From an uncultured bacterium (GTDB taxonomy: Bacteria; Bipolaricaulota; Bipolaricaulia; UBA7950; UBA9294): 64,000 bases of DNA. Both the position numbers and the translations under genes were made by a program. A model generated the notes under the pieces. That model saw only the letters and a list, made by a program, of their open reading frames with translations. It was not told the DNA's origin and searched no databases. Shown here one piece after another: positions 30,681 to 38,011 of this stretch. Each line of letters opens with the position of its first letter. Position 1 is the stretch's first letter. Location of the stretch: assembly GCA_903857865.1 (NCBI GenBank), contig CAIOGO010000004.1, forward strand, positions 71,846 to 135,845, in the 5' to 3' direction.

Positions 30681-31101
30681 GGTCGCGGCCTCGGTGTTCG
30701 ACGTCGACTACGGGCGACTGTGGTCGATGGGAGTGCGCGCGCTCCTATTCGATCTCGACAACACCCTCGGCCGACGCGGCTCGAAGAGCCTCGGCGACGG
30801 GGCGCGGGAGTTGCTGCACGAGCTCGAGCAGCGTGGCTTTCGCGTCGGAATCCTGACGAACCGCAAGCGGCGCCGGGCGGACGAACTGGCGGCGGAGCTC
30901 GCACGGGAGTTCACGATTCTCGACGTGGCTCGCAAACCGTCGCGAAAGGGCTACGCGAGCGTGCTCGCCCAGTTGGGCGAGGCCCCCGCTACGGCAGCAA
31001 TGATCGGCGACCGCCGACTCACCGACATCCTCGGGGCGAATCGAAGCGGCATCTACTCGATCCGCGTGAGAGGCTTCCGCAAGCGAATCGAGAGTCGTTG
31101 A
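30658..31101 (+). CDS. yqeG: YqeG-family HAD IIIA phosphatase
   Basis: The 147-residue HAD protein has motif I as LLFDLDNTLGRRG (both aspartates present), TNRKRRRADEL as motif II region, KPSRKGY and the acidic motif IV MIGDRRLTDILGANRSGIYS. Family members include YqeG of Bacillus and mitochondrial PTPMT/GEP4-like phosphatidylglycerophosphate phosphatases; a role in phospholipid synthesis is possible since a CDP-alcohol phosphatidyltransferase lies 8 kb away, but is not shown. Last gene of the coupled group. Confidence 0.85.
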   Translation: MRLFRANEVAASVFDVDYGRLWSMGVRALLFDLDNTLGRRGSKSLGDGARELLHELEQRGFRVGILTNRKRRRADELAAELAREFTILDVARKPSRKGYASVLAQLGEAPATAAMIGDRRLTDILGANRSGIYSIRVRGFRKRIESR

Positions 31102-31184
31102 CACTCGATTCGCCCGCGTCCGGCCCCGTCGACGCCGGATTCGCCGCGGCCGGCTCCGCCGATGCCGGATGCGTAGGCGTGCGC

Positions 31185-31214
31185 TTGGTCCCTCCTTCCG
31201 GGTTCGGCTATCAT
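31185..31214 (+). promoter_or_regulatory. Promoter of the argF-citrate-lyase operon
   Basis: TTGGTC (31185-31190) and TATCAT (31209-31214) with an 18-nt spacer. A short inverted repeat GTCTC/GAGAC follows near 31233-31250, between promoter and start codon, and could be an operator or attenuator element. Confidence 0.5.
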
Positions 31215-31276
31215 TCCTACGACGCCCGAACCGGGTCTCAGACTGCGAGACAGGGGCGGCAGGAGGAAACTGGCCC

Positions 31277-32188
31277 ATGAAGGCTCGTCATCTCGTATCG
31301 TTGCGCGACGTGTCATCGGAAGACATCCTGGAGATCCTGGACGTCGCTCGTCATCTCAAGCTGGAGCATCGTGCCGGGGTGCGTCACGCCCAACTCGCCG
31401 GCAAGACGCTGGCGATGGTCTTTCAGAAGCCCTCCCTGCGGACGCGCGTGTCGTTCGAGGCGGGTATGTGGCAGCTCGGCGGGCACGCCATTTACCTCGG
31501 CCCCAGCGATATCAAGCTCGGCGAACGCGAGACGACGGAGGACATTGCGCTGAATCTATCGCGGTTCTGCGACGGGATCATGGCGCGCGTGTTCAAGCAC
31601 GAGACGGTGGTCGAGCTGGCGAAGCACGCGACCGTGCCCGTCATCAACGGCCTGTGTGACATGGATCACCCCTGTCAGGCGCTGGCCGACCTGCTCACGG
31701 TGTGGGAGAAGAAGCGAAGGTTCGACGGTCTGACGCTGGCCTTCATCGGTGATGGGAACAACGTCGCCCACTCACTCATCGACGGTTGTGCCAAGGTCGG
31801 CATGTCGTTCCGCATTGCGTGTCCATCTGGCTACGAGCCGAACGCGGACGTCGTCGCCGCGGCGCGGGCTCTTGGCGCGTCGGTCGAGATCACCCACGAT
31901 CCCCATGAGGCCGCCCGAGGCGCGGACGCTCTGTATACGGACGTGTGGGTCAGCATGGGCCAGGAAAGCGACGCGAAGTCGAAGCAGAATGCGTTTCGCG
32001 GGTTTACGATTGACTCCAAGCTCGTCGAAGTCGCCAACAAGGGCGCGGTCATTCTCCACTGCCTGCCGGCACACTACGGCGAGGAGATCACCTACGAAGC
32101 CTCGCGGAGCCCGGGGAGCGCGATCTTCGACCAAGCCGAGAATCGCATGCACGCTCAGAAGGCTGTCCTCGCCCTGCTGATGTCGTAG
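31277..32188 (+). CDS. argF: Ornithine carbamoyltransferase
   Basis: The 303-residue enzyme transfers carbamoyl phosphate to ornithine, giving citrulline. The carbamoyl-phosphate loop reads KPSLRTRVSFE (Leu where STRTR is usual), followed by LGPSDIKLGERE, MDHPCQALADLLT, FIGDGNNVAHSL, DVWVSMGQE and HCLPAHYGEE with the ornithine-site cysteine. These are OTC rather than aspartate-type features. ATG 31277 has AGGAGG 9 nt upstream. It is the first gene of the operon with citrate-lyase-like genes; only 8 nt separate it from citDE. No other arginine gene is present in the window. Confidence 0.92.
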   Translation: MKARHLVSLRDVSSEDILEILDVARHLKLEHRAGVRHAQLAGKTLAMVFQKPSLRTRVSFEAGMWQLGGHAIYLGPSDIKLGERETTEDIALNLSRFCDGIMARVFKHETVVELAKHATVPVINGLCDMDHPCQALADLLTVWEKKRRFDGLTLAFIGDGNNVAHSLIDGCAKVGMSFRIACPSGYEPNADVVAAARALGASVEITHDPHEAARGADALYTDVWVSMGQESDAKSKQNAFRGFTIDSKLVEVANKGAVILHCLPAHYGEEITYEASRSPGSAIFDQAENRMHAQKAVLALLMS

Positions 32189-32196
32189 GAGGAACG

Positions 32197-33399
32197 ATGC
32201 CGAAGGAAATCGTCGCCGGATCGGACGCGAAAGGCGACTGCTGCGTCACCGTGACGGCTGCCAAGGCGCTCGCTGTCGCCGTGGCGACCGACGATCCCAA
32301 CCTATTCGAGCGGGGGATCCGCGAGGTCGTGGACGAGACGCTGGCGGCGCTCGCGCCGCAAGGCCGAGTCAAGGCCACCGTCTCCGTCGCCGACAAAGGC
32401 TCTCTCAATTACGTCATCGCGGCTCGAGTCGAGGCGGCCGTTCGCCTCGCGTTCCCGGAGATCCCGGCCATCGCGCCCAAGGTGCGGCGTCGGCCGAGCG
32501 AAAAGGACGCGCCGCGCCGCAGCCGCCTGTACGCTCCCGGGAACAACCCGCGCATTCTCGTAGGCATCGAGCTCCACGGCGCCGACTGCGTGCTCGTCGA
32601 CCTCGAGGACTCCGTGCCGCCCGCCGAGAAGCCGGCAGCCCGCGTCCTCGTGAAGCACCTGCTCTGTGCCATCGACTTCCCGAACGAGGTCTGGGTGCGG
32701 ATCAACCCGCTCTCGCTCGGAGGCGCCGACGACGTTCGCGAGGTCATCCTGGCGCGGCCGCACGGCGTCGCCTTGCCAAAGGCTGAGTCGAAGGACGATG
32801 TCGTCGCCCTATCCAAGGAGCTGGCGAAGGCTGAGCAGGCCGTCGGCGCCCCCCTTGGGTCGACGTGGATCATGCCCATCGTTGAGACGGCGAAGGGCGT
32901 CCTCCACGCCGCGGAGATCGCGGACGCCGATCCGCGCGTCGCCGTTGTTGCGTTCGGCGCCGAGGACTTCACGCGCGATGTCGGGGCGCGGCGTACGCTG
33001 GAATCCCTCCTCTTCGCGCGTTCGATGATCGTCGCCGCGGCCAAGGCGGCGGGCGTGCAGGCCTCGGACACCGTCTACGCCGACGTCGACGACGAAGTTG
33101 GCCTGGCGGCCGAAGCGAAGCTCGCGCGTGACCTCGGCTTCGACGGGAAGGGCGCCATCCATCCGGGACAGGTTCCGGCGTTGCACGCCGCCTTCACCCC
33201 GAGTGAGAAGGAGATGGACGAAGCGCGGAAGATCGTCGCGGCGGCGGAAGAGGCCGAGGTGCAAGGAATCGGAGCCATCGCGATCGGTGGGAAGATGGTT
33301 GACCGACCGGTGCTTGAGCGGGCAAGGCGCGCACTGCGTCTGGCCGACAGGCTATCAGGGCGATTGACCAGCCCGTCGGCTGGAAAGGAGTCCCGATGA
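32197..33399 (+). CDS. CitD-CitE fusion: citrate-lyase-like acyl-carrier and beta subunits
   Basis: Residues 1-90 match the citrate lyase gamma (CitD) carrier protein (VVDETLAAL...VSVADKGSLNYVIAARVEAA) and residues 105-390 the CitE lyase subunit of the HpcH/HpaI-like aldolase family (RSRLYAPGNNPRILV, DCVLVDLEDSVPP, RINPLS, PIVETAKGVLHA, GAEDFTRDVG, GFDGKGAIHPGQ). In separate-gene systems CitD carries a phosphoribosyl-dephospho-CoA on a serine of an S-x-D motif. Here the aligned bases read KGDCC, i.e. lysine instead of that serine. CitE residues for Mg and substrate appear intact. The stop overlaps the citF start (ATGA). Confidence 0.87.
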   Translation: MPKEIVAGSDAKGDCCVTVTAAKALAVAVATDDPNLFERGIREVVDETLAALAPQGRVKATVSVADKGSLNYVIAARVEAAVRLAFPEIPAIAPKVRRRPSEKDAPRRSRLYAPGNNPRILVGIELHGADCVLVDLEDSVPPAEKPAARVLVKHLLCAIDFPNEVWVRINPLSLGGADDVREVILARPHGVALPKAESKDDVVALSKELAKAEQAVGAPLGSTWIMPIVETAKGVLHAAEIADADPRVAVVAFGAEDFTRDVGARRTLESLLFARSMIVAAAKAAGVQASDTVYADVDDEVGLAAEAKLARDLGFDGKGAIHPGQVPALHAAFTPSEKEMDEARKIVAAAEEAEVQGIGAIAIGGKMVDRPVLERARRALRLADRLSGRLTSPSAGKESR

Positions 33400-34940
33400 A
33401 GAACGCGCTCGGCCGTGAGATTCCGAAGACGATCGGCAGCCGTTCCGTCGAAGCGTACGCTGGCGCGTTTGCCAAGAAGCGGTCCGGCTTGAAGGCGCCG
33501 CAGCCGCAGAAATCGTGCGTGCCCGGTGAGAACAAGGTCCTCCCGTCGCTTGAGGCCGCCATCGAGGCGACCGGCCTCAAGGATGGAATGACGATCTCGT
33601 TCCATCACTCGTTCCGCGAGGGCGACCGCGTCATCAACCAAGTCGTCGACGCCTGCGCCCGGATGGGGTTGAAAGACCTGCGGCTCTTCCCGACCGCGCT
33701 CTTCGGCACGCATGCGAAGCTCGTCGACCACATCAAGTCGGGCGTCGTCTCCCGCATCGAGGGTTCGATGAACGGGCCGGTCGGCGCCTACATCTCGCAG
33801 GGTGGGAAGCTGCGCGAGCCGGCGACCCTGCGTTCGCACGGCGGCCGCTGGCGGGCGATCGAGTCGGGCGACGTGGCGATTGATGTCGCGTTCATCGCCG
33901 CCTCGCAGGCCGACGCTTACGGCAACGCGAACGGCATCAACGGCCGGACGCCGTGCGGACCGATCACTTTCTGCATGGTGGACGCGCAGTACGCGAAGAA
34001 GGCCGTCGTCGTGACAAACGAGCTGGCGCCGTACCCGGCGTACCCGCTCGAGATCCAGCAGGGCTGGGTCGACTACGTCGTCGTGGTCGACGAAGTGGGC
34101 GACCCGGAGCAGATCGCGTCCGGCACGCTCGAGATGACGAAGTCCCCAGCACGCCTGCGCATCGCGCGCCTGGCCGCCGACGCGGTCGTCGCCTCGCCCT
34201 ACTTCAAGGACGGCCTGAGCTTCCAGGGCGGCGCGGGCGGCGTCTCACTCGCTGCGACGATGTACCTTGCCGAGGCGATGGAGAAGGCGAAGATCGTTGG
34301 TGGATTCGTGATGGGCGGCGGGACGCGGATCATGGTCGAGATGCTCCACAAGGGCCTCGTCCGCACGATTCTCGACGGCCAGGCGTTCGACCCGATCGCC
34401 GTCGCGTCCCTCGGTGTGGATCCGGCGCACGTGATCATGAATCCAGGTCTCTATGCGAATTACGACTCGCGCGGCTGCGCGACCTACATGCTCGACGCCG
34501 CCTTCCTCGGAGCGACGGAGGTCGACCTCGACTTCAACGTCAACGTGAACACGCACTCCGACGGACGATTGCTGCACGGCATTGGAGGGCACCAGGACGT
34601 GGCCGCCGGCGCGAAGATGACCGTGATCACGGCGCCATCGATCCGCGGCCGCCTGCCGGTGATCCTGGACCGCGTCACGACCGTGACGACGCCGGGCGAA
34701 GTGATCGACGTGATCGTGACGGAACGCGGCCTCGCCGTGAACCCGAAGCGCGGCGACCTCAAGGAATGCTTCCTCGAGGCCGGGCTCCCGGTGCGCGATA
34801 TCGTCGAGCTGAAGGCCGAGGCCGACGGGCTCGTGCGCCCGCTCGGGAAACCCGTGTTCGGAGACGAAGTCATCGCCGCGATCGAGTGGCGCGACGGAAC
34901 CGTAATCGACGTGGTGCGAAAGGTGGAAGGATGGCAGTGA
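33396..34940 (+). CDS. citF: Citrate lyase alpha subunit-like CoA/acyl-carrier transferase
   Basis: The 514-residue protein matches CitF throughout: GREIPKTIG at the start, MTISFHHSFREGDRVINQV, SGVVSRIEGSMNGPVG, LRSHGGRWRAIESGD, NGINGRTPCGP, GGAGGVSLAATMYLAEAM, GLYANYDSRGCATYMLDA and the NVNTHSDGRLLHGIGGHQD block. CitF exchanges acetate on the carrier for citrate; it has a CoA-transferase fold. It is translationally coupled to citDE upstream (ATGA) and overlaps the HD gene by 10 nt. The accessory genes citC, citX and citG, which charge the carrier, are absent here. Confidence 0.93.
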   Translation: MKNALGREIPKTIGSRSVEAYAGAFAKKRSGLKAPQPQKSCVPGENKVLPSLEAAIEATGLKDGMTISFHHSFREGDRVINQVVDACARMGLKDLRLFPTALFGTHAKLVDHIKSGVVSRIEGSMNGPVGAYISQGGKLREPATLRSHGGRWRAIESGDVAIDVAFIAASQADAYGNANGINGRTPCGPITFCMVDAQYAKKAVVVTNELAPYPAYPLEIQQGWVDYVVVVDEVGDPEQIASGTLEMTKSPARLRIARLAADAVVASPYFKDGLSFQGGAGGVSLAATMYLAEAMEKAKIVGGFVMGGGTRIMVEMLHKGLVRTILDGQAFDPIAVASLGVDPAHVIMNPGLYANYDSRGCATYMLDAAFLGATEVDLDFNVNVNTHSDGRLLHGIGGHQDVAAGAKMTVITAPSIRGRLPVILDRVTTVTTPGEVIDVIVTERGLAVNPKRGDLKECFLEAGLPVRDIVELKAEADGLVRPLGKPVFGDEVIAAIEWRDGTVIDVVRKVEGWQ

Positions 34941-35467
34941 GAGACGAGATCCGAAAGGTTCTGCCGGAAGTCGACGAGATCCAGGACAAGGCGCTGCGCG
35001 ACAAGGTCCTCGCGACGTGGGAGGCCGGCCTCGCCCGCGGTGGCTGGAAACCCGCCGACATCGCGCGGATGCCGTTCACGCTCCTGAAGCCGGTCAAGAT
35101 CTCGTTCGCGGACCACGTCCGCGCCGTGACCAAGATCTGCATCGCGGCTTCCGACACGTTCGACGAGATCTACAAGGGCGAGTTGAAGCTCAAGCGCGAC
35201 ATCCTCATTGCCGGCGCGCTCCTGCACGACATCGGCAAGCTGCTTGAGATCGAAGAGACGAACGGCAAGTTTGGGAAGTCGAAGGATGGCGCCCTCGTGC
35301 GGCACCCGTTCTCCGGCGTGGCGCTCGCTGACGCGCAGGGCCTGCCCGCCGAGGTGCTCCACATCATCGGCGTCCACTCCAAAGAGGGCGACCACGGCAA
35401 GCGCACGGCCGAGGCGATCATCCTCCATCTCGCCGACTTCATGAACTTCGATCCGCTCGAGGGGTGA
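34931..35467 (+). CDS. HD-domain phosphohydrolase in the citrate-lyase operon
   Basis: The 178-residue protein carries an HD metal-dependent hydrolase domain: KISFADHVRAVT (first His), LIAGALLHDIGKLLE (HD pair, about residue 98), RHPFSG, IIGVHSKEG (His) and the late LHLADFMNFD (Asp). It begins inside the citF end at ATG 34931 (GGAAGG upstream) and stops 4 nt before the LeuC-like gene. Such stand-alone HD proteins often act on nucleotides; within this operon it might trim a CoA-derived cofactor or serve as a repair enzyme, which is only inference. Confidence 0.8.
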   Translation: MAVRDEIRKVLPEVDEIQDKALRDKVLATWEAGLARGGWKPADIARMPFTLLKPVKISFADHVRAVTKICIAASDTFDEIYKGELKLKRDILIAGALLHDIGKLLEIEETNGKFGKSKDGALVRHPFSGVALADAQGLPAEVLHIIGVHSKEGDHGKRTAEAIILHLADFMNFDPLEG

Positions 35468-35471
35468 GACC

Positions 35472-36743
35472 ATGGGACAGACCTTTGCCCAGAAGGTGTT
35501 GGCGAAGAAGGCGGGGCTCCCGTCGGTCGCCGTCGGCCAGATCGTCGACGTCGAGCCGGACTTCTGCCTGTCGCACGACAACACCGCCGCGATCGCGAAG
35601 ACGTTCGCCAAGTTCGGCGTCGAGAAGGTGAAGAACCCCGAGCGGTTCGTCATCGTGCTCGACCACACCGTCCCCGCGTCGACCGAGGAGTACGCGAAGG
35701 GGCACAAGGAGATCCGCGAGTTCGTCGCGAAACAAGGGATCAAGGCGTTCTACGACGCCGGGGTCGGCATCTGCCATCAGGTCCTGCCCGAGATGGGCTT
35801 TGCCCTACCCGGCAGCCTCGTTCTTGGCTCCGACTCCCACACGACGGCCTACGGGGCGCTTGGCGCCTTCTCCGCCGGAGTCGGCCGCTCGGAGATGGCC
35901 GCCCTCTACGCGACGTCGCGCATCTGGCTCAAGACGCCGGCCTCATTCAAGATTGAGGTAGTGGGCAAGCTGAAGGAACCTGTCACGTCGAAGGATCTCG
36001 TCCTCAAGATCATCGGCGACATCGGCGCCGACGGTGCGCTCTACAAGTCGGTCGAGTACGCGGGCGAGGCGATCGAGGCGATGAGCCTCTCGTCGCGCCT
36101 CGTTCTCTCGAACATGGCGGTTGAGATGGGGGCGAAGAACGGCTACTGCGCGCCAGACAAGAAGACGTTCGCCTTCCTCGAGCACCGCGCGGTCGCCGAG
36201 TACACGCCCATCTATCCCGACGCTGAGGCTGTGTACGAGAGAACCCTGGGTTACGACGCCTCGAAGCTCGGCCCGCAGGTCGCGAAGCCGCACACGGTCG
36301 ACAACGTCGCCCCCGTTGAAGAGGTCGAGGGCACGAAGATCCACCAGGCCCTGCTCGGCACCTGCACCAACGGCCGGCTCGAGGACCTGCGCCTGGCCGC
36401 GCGATATCTCGAAGGGAAGAAGATCGCGAAGGGCGTGCGCATGATCGTCCTGCCCGCGTCGCAGGAAGTGCTGCTCGAGGCCCTGCGTGGAGGACTGATC
36501 GAGATCTTCGTCCGCGCCGGAGCGATGGTCCTGAGCCCCGGTTGCGGCCCCTGTTTGGGTGCGCACCAGGGCGTCTTGGCGGCCGGCGAAGTCTGCATCT
36601 CGACCGCGAACCGCAACTTCCAGGGCCGCATGGGCTCGTCCGAGGCTTCGACGTACCTCGCCTCTCCGGCGACCGTCGCCGCGTCGGCCGTGGCAGGCGT
36701 GATCACCGATCCTAGGAAGGTTGGCCGTGGAGGTGGCGCATGA
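35472..36743 (+). CDS. Aconitase-superfamily large subunit (LeuC/homoaconitase-like)
   Basis: The 423-residue protein is a type-2 isopropylmalate-isomerase-like dehydratase large subunit. The three [4Fe-4S] ligand cysteines are visible in LLGTCTNGRLEDL (about residue 302) and SPGCGPCLGAHQG (about residues 358-361). LGSDSHTTAYGALGAFSAGV and VEPDFCLSHDNTAAI are family hallmarks. Such enzymes isomerise hydroxy-acids by dehydration and rehydration: isopropylmalate, homocitrate, citramalate or dimethylmalate types. Its partner follows with an ATGA overlap. The neighbours suggest a citrate- or citramalate-related substrate rather than leucine synthesis, since no other leu genes are present. Confidence 0.9.
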   Translation: MGQTFAQKVLAKKAGLPSVAVGQIVDVEPDFCLSHDNTAAIAKTFAKFGVEKVKNPERFVIVLDHTVPASTEEYAKGHKEIREFVAKQGIKAFYDAGVGICHQVLPEMGFALPGSLVLGSDSHTTAYGALGAFSAGVGRSEMAALYATSRIWLKTPASFKIEVVGKLKEPVTSKDLVLKIIGDIGADGALYKSVEYAGEAIEAMSLSSRLVLSNMAVEMGAKNGYCAPDKKTFAFLEHRAVAEYTPIYPDAEAVYERTLGYDASKLGPQVAKPHTVDNVAPVEEVEGTKIHQALLGTCTNGRLEDLRLAARYLEGKKIAKGVRMIVLPASQEVLLEALRGGLIEIFVRAGAMVLSPGCGPCLGAHQGVLAAGEVCISTANRNFQGRMGSSEASTYLASPATVAASAVAGVITDPRKVGRGGGA

Positions 36744-37237
36744 TCGAGGGCAAGGTCTGGAAGTACGGCGACGACGTCAACACGGACGTCATCTTCGCCG
36801 GCAAGTACACGTACAAGCCGATGACGCCGGCCGAAATGGCCGAGCACGCGCTCGAGGACCTCGACCCGACGTTCGCCAAGGGCGTGAAACCGGGCGACAT
36901 CCTCGTGGCCGGCGCCAACTTCGGCTGCGGCTCGTCGCGCGAGCAAGCGGCCACCTGCATCAAGGCCTCCGGCGTCGCCGCGGTGATCGCCGTGACGTTC
37001 TCGCGCATCTTCTTCCGCAACGCGATCAACGAGGGCCTGCCCGTCGTCGAGCTTGCCGACGGGACGACCATGATCGCGAAGGACGACACGATCAAGATCG
37101 ACTTCGAGAAGGGCGTCGTCATCCACAACGGCAAGGAGTACCGCTTCCCCGCGTTGCCCAAGGAAGTGCTCGCCATCCTCAACGACGGCGGACTCATCCC
37201 GCACGTGAAGAAGGCGTTAGCGAACGCAAAGCCCTAG
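36740..37237 (+). CDS. Aconitase-superfamily small subunit (LeuD-like)
   Basis: The 165-residue swivel-domain subunit completes the dehydratase. Family motifs are YGDDVNTDVIFAGKYTY, GANFGCGSSREQA and FSRIFFRNAINEGLPV. The substrate-recognition loop after NTD reads GKYTYKPMTP, unlike the YLVY or YLRT-type loops described for isopropylmalate and homoaconitase enzymes, so its specificity cannot be assigned. The start overlaps the large-subunit stop (ATGA). It is the last gene of the operon; CAAAGC/GCTTTG inverted repeat at about 37227-37254 may end transcription. Confidence 0.9.
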   Translation: MIEGKVWKYGDDVNTDVIFAGKYTYKPMTPAEMAEHALEDLDPTFAKGVKPGDILVAGANFGCGSSREQAATCIKASGVAAVIAVTFSRIFFRNAINEGLPVVELADGTTMIAKDDTIKIDFEKGVVIHNGKEYRFPALPKEVLAILNDGGLIPHVKKALANAKP

Positions 37238-37397
37238 CCCAAGGCGTAGCTTTGGCCGGCGAACCCCTAGCCAGGACATGACGGAACGCCGTGGCCGGTC
37301 GCAGAAGCCTGGAGCCCCTGCGCACCGAGGCTGCGACTGCCTCGCAATGCGCTGTCTCCGTACAATGGCGGGACTTGCAGCTCAGCGAGGTGACGGC

Positions 37398-37705
37398 ATG
37401 GTACGGATCGCGGTGGACGAGAAGATGATCGCGGCGTTCTGCCGCGAGCACCGGATCCGACGCCTCGCGCTTTTCGGATCCGCGCTGCGCGACGACTTCC
37501 AGCCCGAGAGCGATGTTGATGTCCTCGTCGAATTCGAGCCTGGGTCTGCGCTCGGGCTCCTGCGGATCGCGCGCCTGGAGCGCGAACTCTCGCCGGCCTT
37601 TGGCGGACGGAAAGTGGACCTGCGGACCCCCAGGATCTGAGTCGCCACTTCCGTCAGAACGTGCTCGACCACGCCGCGGTGCACTATGCGGATAGGAAGG
37701 GACGC
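37398..37705 (+). pseudogene. MNT-domain nucleotidyltransferase, frameshifted near the C-terminus
   Basis: From ATG 37398 the frame encodes an 80-residue minimal nucleotidyltransferase with the active-site LALFGSALRDDFQPESDVDVLVEF (written here only as GSALRDD then SDVDVLVEF; all three acidic residues present). It stops at 37640 after VDLRTPRI. The usual family ending resumes in another frame directly after the C5 run at 37626-37630: QDLSRHFRQNVLDHAAVHYA. One added C restores it. MNT proteins pair with HEPN toxins and can AMPylate them; no HEPN gene follows. A HicB-like gene is next. Confidence 0.72.
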
Positions 37706-37786
37706 TCCTCCGTCGCCCAGTGCGTGGGAGTGCCAGCCGGCGCAACATGGCCCGTAGCAGGGCAGCCGTTGCCGCCAGAGAGGTGA

Positions 37787-37981
37787 GTGAGCGTGGCGTG
37801 CACCTACACAGCGGTAACCAAGCAGGATGGGGAATGGTGGATCGGCTGGATTGCGGAGATCCCCGGGGTCAACTGCCAGGAGCGCACGCGCGAGGAGCTT
37901 CTCGCCAGCTTGAAGACGACGCATGCCGAGGCGTTCGACCTCAACCGTAACGACGGCGCCCTCTTCTCAGACGGCAAGTAG
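37787..37981 (+). CDS. HicB-like antitoxin-family small protein
   Basis: The 64-residue protein reads YTAVTKQDGEWWIGWIAEIP then GVNCQERTREELLASL, the HicB partial RNase-H-like fold typical of type II antitoxins. No DNA-binding extension and no HicA toxin gene are present, so it is either an orphan or a remnant. GTG 37787 and GTG 37793 are both possible starts after AGAGAGG. Confidence 0.72.
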   Translation: MSVACTYTAVTKQDGEWWIGWIAEIPGVNCQERTREELLASLKTTHAEAFDLNRNDGALFSDGK

Positions 37982-38011
37982 GCACCTGGGAAACCGTGGG
38001 CCGCCGGCGGC

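Noticed and set aside
33953-34930. Upstream extension of the HD-domain gene through citF
   Set aside because: The frame is open but Arg-rich and antithetical to the strongly conserved CitF frame; the real HD start is ATG 34931 with a ribosome site.
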